DNA of 34,421 bases from Lachnospiraceae bacterium (lineage in GTDB: Bacteria; Bacillota; Clostridia; Lachnospirales; Lachnospiraceae), in contig JAIKXA010000031.1 of NCBI GenBank assembly GCA_024684355.1, positions 1 through 34,421 of the forward strand. Direction: 5' to 3'. This document shows, one piece after another, positions 8,723 to 20,039 of this stretch. The translations under genes and the position numbers were made by a program. Position 1 is the stretch's first letter; each line of letters opens with the position of its first letter. The notes beneath the pieces are model-generated. The model was not told the DNA's origin. It did no database searches and saw only the letters and a program-made list of their open reading frames with translations.

Positions 8723-11700
8723 TTATTCTTCCATCTTTCTTAATGCAGCGGAGAGCATAAGCTTTATACGGTTAAGCTGGTTAACTTCGCTGGCACCGGG
8801 ATCGTAATCGACTGCGACAATGTTTGATTCCGGATATTGACGTCTGAGCTCTTTGATAACTCCCTTACCGACTATATGATTGGGCAGACATGCGAAAGGC
8901 TGTGCACATACGATATTGGGTACGCCTGATTTTATAAGTTCTACCATTTCTCCGGTAAGGAACCATCCTTCACCGGTCTGGTTGCCGAGTGAACATATGG
9001 GAGAAGCAAGTTCGGCCAGATGTTCGATCCGCATAGGCGGCTCAAAACGCTTGCTCTTTTCAAACGCAAGCCTTGATTCTTTTCTGCAGAACTCAACGAT
9101 ATTGATGATCATTTTGTTGAACTTGACGTCACGTTTACTTTTACCCAGACACTCATATTTAAACTTCGCATCAAATGAGCAGTAAAGGATAAAGTTGATA
9201 AGCTCGGGACATACAGCCTCTGCACCTTCACGCTCTAACAGTTCAACAAGATTATTGTTGGCCATGGGAGCATACTTTACAAGGATCTCGCCGACTATGC
9301 CGACTCTGGGTTTTACCAGACCTTCGATCAAAGGAAGCTCATCGAATTCTTTAATGATATTTCTTACGTTTTTCTTGTATTCGGACCAGAACAGTGTATA
9401 TCTGAAATCTTTTCTGGAAAGAGACTTGGTTACTATATCCAGCCACTTTTTATGAAGTGCATTGGCTGATCCGGGTTCTTTTTCATAAGGTCTTGTACGA
9501 TAAAGAACCTTCTGGAAGATATCGCCGTAGCAAAGTCCGTGCATAACCTTAACTATAAGTGAAGGCGTAAATTTAAATCCGGGGTTTTTCTCTATGCCTG
9601 ATGTGCTGATAGAAAGAACAGGTACCTGAGGCATTCCGGCTTTCGCGAGAGCTCGCCGGATCAAACCGATATAGTTTGTTGCACGGCATCCTCCGCCTGT
9701 CTGGGTATAAATAACACCTACACGGTTAACATCGTATTTTCCCGACTGAAGAGCCTGGATAACCTGACCTACCACTATAAGTGAAGGATAGCATGCGTCA
9801 TTGTTTACGTATTTAAGTCCGACATCTACGGCACTTCTGTCATCGTTTTGCAATATTTCGAGTTTATAACCTTCCGATCTGATGGCAGCTTCCAATACTT
9901 CAAAATGTATGGGTGACATCTTGGGAGCCAGAAGAGTATAAGTCTTCTTCATTGCCTTTGTGAAGACTACACGCTCAACTGCTGCAGAATGTACATGAGG
10001 TATATAATTGTTCTTTTCTCGGTCTTTTACTGCAGAGAGGAGTGAACGGATCCTTATACGGGCAGCGCCTAAGTTGTTAACCTCGTCAATCTTAAGTACA
10101 GTGTAGATCTTGCCGGAGGCGTTAAGAATGTCGGATACACCGTCGGTAGTAACGGCATCAAGACCGCAGCCGAATGAGTTGAGCTGCACGAGCTCAAGAT
10201 TCTTTTGGGTACGGACATATGAAGCTGCCGCATAAAGTCTTGAATGATACATCCACTGATCGACCACTATAAGAGGGCGGTCAACTTTTCCGAGATGCGA
10301 GATACTGTCCTCGGTAAGTACGGCCACACCGTAAGAGTTGATCATTTCGGGTATTCCGTGATTGATCTCGGGATCGATATGGTAAGGACGTCCGGCAAGA
10401 ACAATTCCTTTTCGGCCGGTACGCTTTAAGTATTCAATGGTTTCTTCTCCCTTTCTTTCCACGTCACGTCTGGCAGAAGCAAGCTCGAGCCAAGCTGCAC
10501 GGGCCGCTGCTATTACTTCATCATGTGTAAAGTTCTGGTAATAACGTGCACTTTCATCGCAAAACAGTTTTACAAGCCTGTCTGTAACAATTTCCTCGCT
10601 TTCAAGAGAAAGGAAGGGATCCATATATATGATGTTTTCGTCGCGAAGTTCCTCGACGTTGTTTTTGATATTTTCTCCGTAGGATGTAACAATAGGGCAG
10701 TTGTAATGGTTTCCTGCACCTTCGGCTTCAATTCTTTCGAAAGGAATACAGGGATAGAAAATAAACTTACAGCCTTCCTTGAGCAGCCACATGATATGTC
10801 CGTGGGCAAGTTTTGCGGGATAGCATTCCGACTCCGAAGGAATGGACTCAATACCCATTTCATATATTTTACGGCTTGAAAGAGGAGACAGCACTACTCT
10901 GTATTTAAGCTTTGTAAAGAAGGTATGCCAGAAGGGATAATTCTCATAAATATTCAATACTCTGGGGATACCTACAGTGCCTCGTACGGCTTCTGCCTCG
11001 GGAAGGGATGTGTAACCGAATACACGGTCAAGCTTGTAATCATAAAGATTAGGGATATTGTCCTTGTTCTTTTCTCCGCCGATACCGCGCTCACATCTGT
11101 TGCCGGAAATAAACCTTCTGCCGTCGCTGAATCTGTTTATGGTAAGCATGCAGGTATTTGTACAGCCTTTACATCTGCTCATAGAGGTTTCAAATGTAAG
11201 AGCTGATATCTGGTCAATGGTGAGCATGGTGGTGGGTGTCCCTGCTTCATAATCACGTCGTGCTATAAGTGCTGCACCGAATGCGCCCATGATACCAGCT
11301 ATATCGGGACGGATGGCATTGCATCCCAAAATGGATTCCAAAGCACGGAGCACGGCATTATTATAGAAGGTACCGCCCTGGACTACTATGTGCTCGCCTA
11401 GATCTTTGGGATCGGTAACCTTGATAACCTTATATAAAGCGTTTTTGATAACTGAATAGGCCAGACCTGCGGAAATATCAGCTACTGTAGCCCCTTCCTT
11501 TTGCGCCTGCTTAACCTTCGAGTTCATAAATACAGTACAGCGGCTTCCAAGGTCGATGGGGTTTTCGGCAAAAAGTGCTATATCCGAAAAGTCGGCTATC
11601 TCATAATCAAGTGATTTCGCAAATGTCTCAATAAAGGATCCGCAGCCGGAAGAACATGCTTCATTAAGCTGGACAGAATTAACGGCTCCGTCCTTTATCC

Positions 11701-13009
11701 TTATGCATTTCATGTCCTGACCGCCTATATCGAGTATGCAGTCTACTTTCGGGTCGAAGAATGCTGCTGCCTGATAATGGGCAACGGTTTCGACTTCGCC
11801 CTGATCCAGCATGAGAGCAGCCTTAATAAGAGCTTCACCGTATCCGGTAGAGCATGAACGTACGATCTTTACTCCCTCGGGAAGCTTTCCGTATATTTCT
11901 TTTATGGATCTGATGGCGGTCTTAAGCGGGCTGCCGTTATTATTGGAATAGAATGAGTATAACAGTTCGCCCTTTTCACCTACGAGTGCAACTTTGGTAG
12001 TGGTTGAACCTGCATCGATACCGAGGTATGCATTGCCTTTATAATCTGCAAGCGATGCTTTTTTAACGGAATGAGATGCATGTCTTTCCTTAAAAGCCTC
12101 AAAGTCTTCCTTTGAAGAAAAAAGAGGGCTCATACGGCTGACTTCAAACTTGATATTTACATGATTCCTAAGTGTGGTAAGAAGGTCGCCTAAGCTAAAG
12201 AACTTGATATCTTTTTCGGGTAAAGGATGTCCGCCGGGAAGAAGACATGATGAAAGAGCAGCTCCGCTGGCAGCAAAAAGATGTGAGTCCTTAGGAGATA
12301 TCGCTGTTTCATCGGTAAGATTTAAAGTGCGGATAAATGCGGCTTTTAATTCCGAAAGGAAGGTAAGAGGTCCTCCTAAAAATACGACCTTACCTCTGAT
12401 CGGCTTTCCGCAAGCCAGACCGCTTATGGTCTGGTTAACTACTGCCTGGAATATAGAGGCAGCAAGATCCGGCTTTGTAGCCCCTTCATTGATGAGTGGC
12501 TGGATATCACTTTTTGCGAATACGCCGCAGCGTGCTGCGATAGGATAGATTGCTTTATATGTTTTTGCATATTCATTAAGACCCGAAGCATCTGTTTTTA
12601 AAAGAGAAGCCATCTGGTCTATGAACGATCCGGTACCTCCGGCACATATACCGTTCATTCTCTGTTCGATGGTGGAACCGAAATATATGATCTTTGCATC
12701 TTCGCCGCCGAGCTCGATCGCAACATCGGGTTTTACGGGCAGAAGCTCTATAGCGGTGGAAACAGCTATAACTTCCTGTGTAAAAGGAATACCCAGAAAT
12801 TCGGCTATGGCCAGACCGCCGGAGCCGGTTATGGAACAGGCGGCTTCAATACCGGGGTATTCTTTTAAAGCTTCTTCCGTAAGGTCGGCCAAGGTTTCCT
12901 GTATATTGGCAAAATGTCTTTTATAATCACTGAAAAGTTTATTGTTGTTTTCGTCAAGGAGTACGACTTTAACTGTCGTAGATCCTATATCAATACCAAA
13001 CTTGTACAT
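8723..13009 (-). CDS. Giant fused 2-hydroxyacyl-CoA dehydratase activase-type protein (two BcrAD/BadFG ATPase domains + DUF2229 and dehydratase-like region)
   Basis: Two ASKHA-type modules ([20 protein letters not shown] and [21 protein letters not shown]) with [13 protein letters not shown] and [14 protein letters not shown] motifs; long C-terminal Cys-rich region. ATG at 13009 with upstream AAAGGAAGT SD preferred over ORF-track start 13117. Confidence 0.92.
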   Translation of the reverse strand: MYKFGIDIGSTTVKVVLLDENNNKLFSDYKRHFANIQETLADLTEEALKEYPGIEAACSITGSGGLAIAEFLGIPFTQEVIAVSTAIELLPVKPDVAIELGGEDAKIIYFGSTIEQRMNGICAGGTGSFIDQMASLLKTDASGLNEYAKTYKAIYPIAARCGVFAKSDIQPLINEGATKPDLAASIFQAVVNQTISGLACGKPIRGKVVFLGGPLTFLSELKAAFIRTLNLTDETAISPKDSHLFAASGAALSSCLLPGGHPLPEKDIKFFSLGDLLTTLRNHVNIKFEVSRMSPLFSSKEDFEAFKERHASHSVKKASLADYKGNAYLGIDAGSTTTKVALVGEKGELLYSFYSNNNGSPLKTAIRSIKEIYGKLPEGVKIVRSCSTGYGEALIKAALMLDQGEVETVAHYQAAAFFDPKVDCILDIGGQDMKCIRIKDGAVNSVQLNEACSSGCGSFIETFAKSLDYEIADFSDIALFAENPIDLGSRCTVFMNSKVKQAQKEGATVADISAGLAYSVIKNALYKVIKVTDPKDLGEHIVVQGGTFYNNAVLRALESILGCNAIRPDIAGIMGAFGAALIARRDYEAGTPTTMLTIDQISALTFETSMSRCKGCTNTCMLTINRFSDGRRFISGNRCERGIGGEKNKDNIPNLYDYKLDRVFGYTSLPEAEAVRGTVGIPRVLNIYENYPFWHTFFTKLKYRVVLSPLSSRKIYEMGIESIPSESECYPAKLAHGHIMWLLKEGCKFIFYPCIPFERIEAEGAGNHYNCPIVTSYGENIKNNVEELRDENIIYMDPFLSLESEEIVTDRLVKLFCDESARYYQNFTHDEVIAAARAAWLELASARRDVERKGEETIEYLKRTGRKGIVLAGRPYHIDPEINHGIPEMINSYGVAVLTEDSISHLGKVDRPLIVVDQWMYHSRLYAAASYVRTQKNLELVQLNSFGCGLDAVTTDGVSDILNASGKIYTVLKIDEVNNLGAARIRIRSLLSAVKDREKNNYIPHVHSAAVERVVFTKAMKKTYTLLAPKMSPIHFEVLEAAIRSEGYKLEILQNDDRSAVDVGLKYVNNDACYPSLIVVGQVIQALQSGKYDVNRVGVIYTQTGGGCRATNYIGLIRRALAKAGMPQVPVLSISTSGIEKNPGFKFTPSLIVKVMHGLCYGDIFQKVLYRTRPYEKEPGSANALHKKWLDIVTKSLSRKDFRYTLFWSEYKKNVRNIIKEFDELPLIEGLVKPRVGIVGEILVKYAPMANNNLVELLEREGAEAVCPELINFILYCSFDAKFKYECLGKSKRDVKFNKMIINIVEFCRKESRLAFEKSKRFEPPMRIEHLAELASPICSLGNQTGEGWFLTGEMVELIKSGVPNIVCAQPFACLPNHIVGKGVIKELRRQYPESNIVAVDYDPGASEVNQLNRIKLMLSAALRKMEE

Positions 13010-13138
13010 TATATTACTTCCTTTATAAACTGTAATTGAGTAGCAAAAACCCAATATTGCAGGCTGTTTTACGAATATGGTTTTTAATTCGACATAATAT
13101 CGTTTTAAAAACGTCATGAAATGCCCTGCAACTTATGT

Positions 13139-13167
13139 AGTATATCAAATAATGAAATTAATTACAA
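13139..13167 (-). promoter_or_regulatory. Putative sigma-A promoter for the activase gene
   Basis: On minus strand TTGTAA (13167-13162), 17-nt spacer, TATACT (13144-13139). Confidence 0.55.
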
Positions 13168-13209
13168 GAAGTGATTTGATTTTTATAAATAATTAATATT
13201 TTGGTCTGC

Positions 13210-13238
13210 TTTACTTTTTGGTGCTAAAATGCTACAAT
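13210..13238 (+). promoter_or_regulatory. Putative sigma-A promoter for the GH115 gene
   Basis: TTTACT (13210-13215), 17-nt spacer, TACAAT (13233-13238). Confidence 0.55.
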
Positions 13239-13298
13239 ATATATTGGTTTTTTATGGGCATGAAATAGACACTTTTTATTTATGGGAGGGTTTACAAT

Positions 13299-16181
13299 AT
13301 GACATTTTTACTTTCGGACGGGATAAGATCAAAGAGTATTTTTATTGATAAAAACGAATACAGCGGAGTAAAGAAAGCTGCCGGCTGGCTTGCTGATGAC
13401 ATAGGCATGGTTTCGGGTTGCAGGACTATCGTTAACTGCATCGATCAAAACAACGAAGAGATGCCTGTCGAAGGCATAATTGCTGGAACTGTGGGTGTTT
13501 CATCCCTTATGGACAGCCTGTTGGAAAAGTATGGTATTGATACAGGATGCATCAAGGATAAAAGAGAGGTTTTCGGAGTCTTCATAAAAGAAGATTATGT
13601 ACTTGTGGCAGGAAGCGATAAAAGGGGAACAATATACGGACTTCTTCATATTTCGGAAGCCATCGGAGTTTCTCCGCTCTGCTTTTTCGGAGATGTTGTC
13701 CCTAAGAAATATAAGAAGATATATCTCTGTGACAATGCTTCAAAGGCATTGGGGATAAATGACGGTTCGGATGTGCTTTTTGCCGATGTAACGGGCATAT
13801 CGCGTGAACCTTCGGTCAGATACAGGGGATTTTTCATAAATGATGAATGGCCTGCTTTCGGCAACTGGTGTAACAAGCATTACGGCGGGTTCACCGTTAA
13901 GTGCTATGAAAAGGTATTTGAGTATCTGCTTAGATTAAATGGCAATTATATGTGGCCGGCAATGTGCAGTTCTGTGTTTAGCGAGGACGGTCCGGGACTT
14001 GCGTCAGCCGAACTGGCAGATGAACTGGGTGTGGTAATGGGTACTTCACATCACGAACCCTGCTGCAGGGCCGGAGAAGAGTTCAATAAGTTAAAGCCAT
14101 CGCATCCCGAATATGGGACGGCATGGAATTTCCTTACTAACAGGGAAGGTATCATTAAATTTTGGGAGGACGGGTTAAAACGCAACGGCCGCCTTGAAAA
14201 TGTGATAACCGTCGGTATGAGAGGCGAACAGGACTCAAAGCTTTTTAACGATGCGGGATTACAGGATAATATCAATGTATTAAAGAGTGTCATCACCTGC
14301 CAGAAAGAATTGATAGAAAAATATACTGACGGGAAGAGCCCGTTGATGCTCGCGGTTTACAAGGAAGTCGAGGAGTACTATAAGGGAAGCGACGAGGTAG
14401 AGGGTCTTAAAAGCTGGGACGGCCTTGACGGCGTGACACTTATGCTGTGCGATGATAACTTCGGAAACTTACGGCTTATGATGGATGACGACCAGAGAGA
14501 TCATAAGGGCGGATACGGAATGTATTATCATTTCGATTATCACGGAGGTCCTGTATCTTATGAGTGGGTCAACAGTTCATATCTGCCCAAGATATGGGAG
14601 CAGATGACAACTGCTTACGATTTCGGTATCAGGGACATCTGGATCGTTAATGTGGGAGATCTTAAGAACCAGGAGCTGCCGTTAAGCTATTTTATGGATC
14701 TGGCTTATGATTTTGATAAATACGGGACAAATGCACCCGGCAATTATACGGCATATCTTGAAGAGTGGACAGCCAGGCAGTTTGCGGGGCTGAATGAAAA
14801 TACGGTAAAGAGCATAGCCGGCATAGCTGACGGCTATACCAGACTCAACAATATAGTCAAGCCCGAGGTGATGTCCGAAGAAACCTTCAGTATAGAGCAT
14901 TACAATGAAGCCGATAATATACTCGATATCTGTAATGAACTGGAAAAGAAGACTGAACTTGTCATGGAGCTTTTTCCGGGAAATCATAAAGATGCATTTT
15001 ACAGTCTTATAGGTTTCCAGGCTTTGGCTTCGGTCAATCTTATAAAGATGCAGATATATGCCGCATATAATAAGAGATGCGCTTTTATGGGACGGGTGAC
15101 CGCCAATAAGTATGCGGGACTTATCAAGGAGTGCATAGATAAGGATAAGAGCCTTACAGAAAGTTTCCATACCATGAAATTCGGAAAATGGTACGGTATG
15201 GGCTTGTCAAAGCATATCGGTTTTAAAAACTGGAATGAAGAAGGCTGCAGGATGCCGGTCATGGTTTATGTTGAGCCGGAAGCAAATAATGATGTTGTTA
15301 TATCCGATAATGATTCAAAGGGTTACAGCGGCGGCGGAGCATGGACCAGACATCCCGTTAAGCTTACCGGCTTTGATTATAGGGGATGCGGCGGGTTTAC
15401 GGTTTCATCTGCCGGAAAGAATCCGGTGACATATACCATAGAATGCCAGGACCCCGATATTGTATTTACCGGAAAAGATGATAAATATATACTTTCCGGA
15501 ATGGCGGATCAGGAAAATGATGCCGTTATCCGGGTAACTGTTAAAAGTGGTGCAAAAACCGGAAAGCATGAGTTTACGGTAAAGACCAATGCCGGATCCG
15601 TTATGGTATTCTTTGAGTATTCGGGGGACGGTGTATGTCCGGATAATGAAAAAGTGCACAGTTTTACAGGTATTACAGCATCCGTGCCGGCAGAAAAGTA
15701 TTACAGCCTTGACAAGGGTAAAGATGGCGAATTTAGAGAACTGGAAAGCTTCGGAAGGCTTCTGCCGGGACAAAAGGGTGCGGCATTAAAAGCCTATCCT
15801 CAGGATATATGGTTTGATGACGGCCCTATTGCCGAATACCGTGTTATCGCACCGAAGGCCGGCTATTACAGACTTAAGCTGTACACGGCACCTTCCAATC
15901 CGTCGGATCATAAAAACAGGATATCCTGTTATATCAGTGTAAACGATGCTCCAAAGATAAAGACGGATACCATTCCCGAAGGCTACGTTGGCGGTGAAAA
16001 CTCCTGCAGGGCATGGTGTTTTGCAGTGATAGAAAACGTAAGGGTAACCGAAGCGGTTATAAAGCTGAATGAGGGTGAAAACAGTATAAAGATAAGCCCC
16101 ATAGGCCCCGGTTTTGTACTTGAAAAACTGACATTTACCATGACGGACAAAGAAATACCGGTAAGCAGGCTCGGAGCCTGA
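13299..16181 (+). CDS. Glycoside hydrolase family 115 (xylan alpha-1,2-glucuronidase-like), no obvious signal peptide
   Basis: GH115-like segments RYRGFFINDEWPAFGNW, LLRLNGNYMWPAMCSSVF, GVVMGTSHHEPCCRAGEEF, NVITVGMRGEQDSKL, MYYHFDYHGGPVSYEWVNS. Confidence 0.9.
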   Translation: MTFLLSDGIRSKSIFIDKNEYSGVKKAAGWLADDIGMVSGCRTIVNCIDQNNEEMPVEGIIAGTVGVSSLMDSLLEKYGIDTGCIKDKREVFGVFIKEDYVLVAGSDKRGTIYGLLHISEAIGVSPLCFFGDVVPKKYKKIYLCDNASKALGINDGSDVLFADVTGISREPSVRYRGFFINDEWPAFGNWCNKHYGGFTVKCYEKVFEYLLRLNGNYMWPAMCSSVFSEDGPGLASAELADELGVVMGTSHHEPCCRAGEEFNKLKPSHPEYGTAWNFLTNREGIIKFWEDGLKRNGRLENVITVGMRGEQDSKLFNDAGLQDNINVLKSVITCQKELIEKYTDGKSPLMLAVYKEVEEYYKGSDEVEGLKSWDGLDGVTLMLCDDNFGNLRLMMDDDQRDHKGGYGMYYHFDYHGGPVSYEWVNSSYLPKIWEQMTTAYDFGIRDIWIVNVGDLKNQELPLSYFMDLAYDFDKYGTNAPGNYTAYLEEWTARQFAGLNENTVKSIAGIADGYTRLNNIVKPEVMSEETFSIEHYNEADNILDICNELEKKTELVMELFPGNHKDAFYSLIGFQALASVNLIKMQIYAAYNKRCAFMGRVTANKYAGLIKECIDKDKSLTESFHTMKFGKWYGMGLSKHIGFKNWNEEGCRMPVMVYVEPEANNDVVISDNDSKGYSGGGAWTRHPVKLTGFDYRGCGGFTVSSAGKNPVTYTIECQDPDIVFTGKDDKYILSGMADQENDAVIRVTVKSGAKTGKHEFTVKTNAGSVMVFFEYSGDGVCPDNEKVHSFTGITASVPAEKYYSLDKGKDGEFRELESFGRLLPGQKGAALKAYPQDIWFDDGPIAEYRVIAPKAGYYRLKLYTAPSNPSDHKNRISCYISVNDAPKIKTDTIPEGYVGGENSCRAWCFAVIENVRVTEAVIKLNEGENSIKISPIGPGFVLEKLTFTMTDKEIPVSRLGA

Positions 16182-16197
16182 AAAAGAAAAGACGCTT

Positions 16198-16530
16198 ATG
16201 AAAAGAGAATGTTTAAAATATCAGTCCATGGTTGAAAGCTTTCTGGAAGGAAAACTGTCGGGATACGACAGACAAAGCTTTGTGGACCATGTAAAGGACT
16301 GTAAGACCTGTCATGAAGAGCTCGAGATATATCATGTAATATTCTCGGTGATAAATGAACTGAATGACGAATCCGGCAGGGAGACTTCAAATTATATGGA
16401 GACTCTGGAAAAGAAACTCGGTTCAAACGGCAATGACAAGGGAGATACGCGATATGATGCCGCATACGGTTTTTTGATAGCCGGCATCTCAGCGATCATA
16501 GCCGGAGTGGCTTTATTGATCTTCGGATAA
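16198..16530 (+). CDS. Small zf-HC2 (anti-sigma-factor-like zinc finger) membrane protein
   Basis: HVKDCKTC (HxxxCxxC) and C-terminal TM YGFLIAGISAIIAGVALLIFG. Confidence 0.75.
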   Translation: MKRECLKYQSMVESFLEGKLSGYDRQSFVDHVKDCKTCHEELEIYHVIFSVINELNDESGRETSNYMETLEKKLGSNGNDKGDTRYDAAYGFLIAGISAIIAGVALLIFG

Positions 16531-16550
16531 AAACATAACGGAGTTTACAA

Positions 16551-19391
16551 ATGGATAACGATATTTTATTGCTTGTGGATGGATCAAGCCTTCTTACCAC
16601 ACAGTATTACGGTAACCTTCCTCGGGAAATACTGTTTGCCAAAACAGAGGAAGACAAAAAGAAGTTTTATCATAAGATCATGCAGACCGGAAGCGGGATA
16701 TATACCAATGCGGTATATGGTTTTATGCGCACACTGGTCAAGATAATAAAGGAACAGAAGCCCAAATATCTTGCGGTGGCATGGGATAAGAGCAGAAATA
16801 CTTTCAGACGCAGGATATACAGCGATTATAAAGGCAACCGCGGGGAAACGCCTATTCCGTTAAAGGATCAGTTTATTCTGTGCGAAGAATTGCTTAAGTC
16901 CATGAACATAAAACAGTTCATGGATGATGAATACGAAGCTGACGATTTTTGCGGTACACTTGCCAAAAAATTTGAGAGTATCATTCCGGTAAAGATCCTT
17001 ACAAAAGATAACGATTATCTTCAGCTCGTAACAGAAAATACCAATCTGTGGTTAATGCATTCTACTGTCCAGAAAACAGATGAGTTATACAAAAAATACG
17101 GGATCAGGCATGAGGCGGATGTTCCTGATCGGGCATTTAATCTTACTCCGGAACTGGTCAAAAAGGAATTCGGAGTGTGGCCGGATTCCATAAGCTCTCT
17201 TAAAGGCCTTCAGGGCGATACTTCGGATAATATCAAAGGCGTGCCGGGGGTCGGTCCTGCTACAGCTGTTTCGCTTATCGCATATTATGAGACGGTAGAA
17301 GCACTGTACGATGATATCAGAGATCTTGATGAGAAAGGACAAAAGGCAAAGGCGGCCGAATGGAAGGAGAAACTCGGGATCACCAGGTCGCCAATGGGAC
17401 AGCTGCTTAAAAAAAGCGAAACTGAACTGGTAGGTGAAGAGGCTGCTTTTATCAGCAAAAAGCTTGCAACCATTAAATGCGATATACCGCTTGAAGATGT
17501 TGATCTTAATACCCTGGAGCTTCATATTGACACTGCAAAAACAAGACAGGAGTTTATGAAGCTGGAGTTTTCCTCTATCCATATAGAAGATGCGGGCGAA
17601 AGTGAGCCCGAACAGAAAAATGAGGAGAAGATCATTTCGGACTTTAACGAATTTACGGTTTTGATGGATGCGCTTACAAAGGAAAACGATACGGTTGGAG
17701 TGTCTTTGGCTGTGGATGATTCCGAGCGTTTCCACGGGTTCAGGCCCGAGAAGATCCTCGGAGTTGCATTTAGCATAAAAGATAAGGATTACTGCATCTT
17801 TGCAGAAGGTTTTATTACCGGAGCGGTGATAGCCGATCAGCTGAGACGTATGATAAAGGCAGGAGTTACACTTGCGGTTTCCGATATGAAAAAGTTTATG
17901 AAATATATCGGGATCTCGGAGTGCGGAAACTGCTTTGACGTATCAATAGCAGCATATCTGATAAATCCGCTTCTTGGCAGCTACGATTATACTGTTGCCG
18001 CTTCGATCGCAGAACTGAGCATCCCAAGATCATCTGCGGAAATACTTGGGAAAACAAAACTTAAAGAAGCCAAAGAAAATGATAAGGATGTTTTTGCGAG
18101 AGTTTTATTTACAGAAGCCGAGACACTTGCAAAGAGCAGCCCTGTGCTTAAAGAAAAGCTATCGGAAGATAAAATGTCTTCCTTATATAATGATATAGAG
18201 CTTCCGTTAACGGTAGTATTAAAGGAGATGGAGGAGAACGGTATATATATACTGTCGGATGAACTTGTAAGCTTCGGCAAAAAGCTTGATGCCGATATCA
18301 AGGTGCTTGAAGAACAGATATATGAAGGCTGCGGAGAGGTATTTAACATCAATTCGCCAAAGCAGCTCGGAGTTATCCTGTTTGAAAAGCTTAAGCTTCC
18401 GGGCGGCAAAAAGACAAAGACCGGCTATTCCACATCGGCTGATATCCTCGAAAAATTAAAGATTGAAGATCCTGTGGTGGAAAAGATACTTAATTACAGA
18501 CAGTTAAGCAAATTAAAATCCACATATGCTGACGGACTTTCGGAGTACATAGATGAGGACGGAAGGATAAGGACAAGTTTTAACCAGACTGTCACAGCCA
18601 CGGGAAGACTTTCAAGTACCGAGCCGAATCTCCAGAATATTCCTATAAGAGAGAAGCTGGGGAGGGAGCTGAGAAAGGTATTTGTATCGGAACCGGGGAA
18701 GGTGCTTATTGATGCGGACTATTCCCAGATAGAACTCAGGATACTTGCTTCGGTTTCGGGGGATGAAAAACTGATATCCGCTTACCGCAATTCGGCTGAT
18801 ATACACAGAAGTACTGCGGCAGCAGTTTTTAAAGTTCCCGAGAATGAAGTTACCGCAGAACTCAGAAGCAGGGCAAAAGCTGTCAATTTCGGGATCGTAT
18901 ACGGTATCAGCTCTTTCGGCCTCGGGACAGGATTGAATATTTCAAGGAAAGAAGCGGAAGAATATATAAAGAGTTATTTTGAAACATATCCCGGAGTAAA
19001 GAAATACCTGGACAATGCAGTATCTGAAGCCGGCGCTAACGGATACAGCACTACGATATTCGGAAGACGCAGGCCTATACCTGAGCTTTCGTCAAGCAAT
19101 TTCATGCAGAGGTCATTTGGTGAAAGAATAGCCATGAATTCGCCTGTCCAGGGCTGTGCTGCAGATATTATCAAGATTGCCATGCTCAAAGTTTATAAAA
19201 GGCTTAAGGCTGAAATACCTTCTGCTAAGCTTCTTCTGCAGATACATGATGAACTTTTGGTGGAAGCTGAAGAAAAAGATGCCGAAGCCGTAAAACGTAT
19301 AATGCAGGAAGAGATGCAGTCGGCAGCAGAATTACCGGTTATACTGGAAGTGGGAACGGCTGTCGGAAAGAGCTGGTTTGAAGCACATTAA
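16551..19391 (+). CDS. polA: DNA polymerase I
   Basis: 5' nuclease domain (LLVDGSSLL, DEYEADDFCGTLA, GDTSDNIKGVPGVGPATA) and family A polymerase motifs (DADYSQIELRILA, RSRAKAVNFGIVYGIS, QIHDELLVEA). Confidence 0.97.
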   Translation: MDNDILLLVDGSSLLTTQYYGNLPREILFAKTEEDKKKFYHKIMQTGSGIYTNAVYGFMRTLVKIIKEQKPKYLAVAWDKSRNTFRRRIYSDYKGNRGETPIPLKDQFILCEELLKSMNIKQFMDDEYEADDFCGTLAKKFESIIPVKILTKDNDYLQLVTENTNLWLMHSTVQKTDELYKKYGIRHEADVPDRAFNLTPELVKKEFGVWPDSISSLKGLQGDTSDNIKGVPGVGPATAVSLIAYYETVEALYDDIRDLDEKGQKAKAAEWKEKLGITRSPMGQLLKKSETELVGEEAAFISKKLATIKCDIPLEDVDLNTLELHIDTAKTRQEFMKLEFSSIHIEDAGESEPEQKNEEKIISDFNEFTVLMDALTKENDTVGVSLAVDDSERFHGFRPEKILGVAFSIKDKDYCIFAEGFITGAVIADQLRRMIKAGVTLAVSDMKKFMKYIGISECGNCFDVSIAAYLINPLLGSYDYTVAASIAELSIPRSSAEILGKTKLKEAKENDKDVFARVLFTEAETLAKSSPVLKEKLSEDKMSSLYNDIELPLTVVLKEMEENGIYILSDELVSFGKKLDADIKVLEEQIYEGCGEVFNINSPKQLGVILFEKLKLPGGKKTKTGYSTSADILEKLKIEDPVVEKILNYRQLSKLKSTYADGLSEYIDEDGRIRTSFNQTVTATGRLSSTEPNLQNIPIREKLGRELRKVFVSEPGKVLIDADYSQIELRILASVSGDEKLISAYRNSADIHRSTAAAVFKVPENEVTAELRSRAKAVNFGIVYGISSFGLGTGLNISRKEAEEYIKSYFETYPGVKKYLDNAVSEAGANGYSTTIFGRRRPIPELSSSNFMQRSFGERIAMNSPVQGCAADIIKIAMLKVYKRLKAEIPSAKLLLQIHDELLVEAEEKDAEAVKRIMQEEMQSAAELPVILEVGTAVGKSWFEAH

Positions 19392-19408
19392 ACAGCGGAG
19401 AGATCAAT

Positions 19409-20020
19409 ATGAAGATAATAGGACTTACAGGCGGGATCGGAAACGGTAAATCATTTGTGGCGAAGGTTGCAGAAAAACATTTTCCGATACTCCATATAAA
19501 TACGGATGAGATAGCCCGTATGCAGATGCAAAAAGGCGGAAAAAGCTTTATAAAGGTAGTTGAAGAGTTTTCTCATTTATCGGATAAGCTTCTTAACACG
19601 GATGGAGAGATAAACAGACAGGAGCTTTCCAGACTGGTAATGGCTGACCGTGGTCTCCTGGACAGGCTTGATGAGATAACACATCCGGCAGTAATAGAAG
19701 AGATAAATGATATAATCGAAAAAGAGAAAGCATCCGGCAGGTTTAAGGCAGTGCTGATCGAAACGGCACTTATATATGAAGCCGGGATTGACAGCATATG
19801 CGACGAAGTTTGGTATGTATACGCTCCGGAAGGAACCAGACGAAGAAGGCTAATGACGGAAAGAGGATATACCCAGGAAACTATTGATTCATTCTTTATG
19901 AATCAGAATCCTGTGGAATTTTTCTTAAGCCGTGCAGACAGAACGGTACCCAACGGATTCGATGTTACGGAAAAAGATATGCTGGAGATACTGTCAGGTT
20001 ATCTGATGATCACGGAATAA
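19409..20020 (+). CDS. coaE: Dephospho-CoA kinase
   Basis: MKIIGLTGGIGNGKSFVAKV P-loop, HINTDEIARMQ, LLDRLDEITHPAVI; located directly after polA. Confidence 0.93.
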   Translation: MKIIGLTGGIGNGKSFVAKVAEKHFPILHINTDEIARMQMQKGGKSFIKVVEEFSHLSDKLLNTDGEINRQELSRLVMADRGLLDRLDEITHPAVIEEINDIIEKEKASGRFKAVLIETALIYEAGIDSICDEVWYVYAPEGTRRRRLMTERGYTQETIDSFFMNQNPVEFFLSRADRTVPNGFDVTEKDMLEILSGYLMITE

Positions 20021-20039
20021 AGATTGGAGAATATGGGTT

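Noticed and set aside
12174-12548. Plus-strand ORF opposite the giant activase gene
   Set aside because: Lies entirely antisense to a clear conserved protein; composition looks like a frame shadow.
14682-15170. 162-aa minus-strand ORF inside GH115
   Set aside because: Antisense to conserved glycoside hydrolase sequence; no start-site or domain support.
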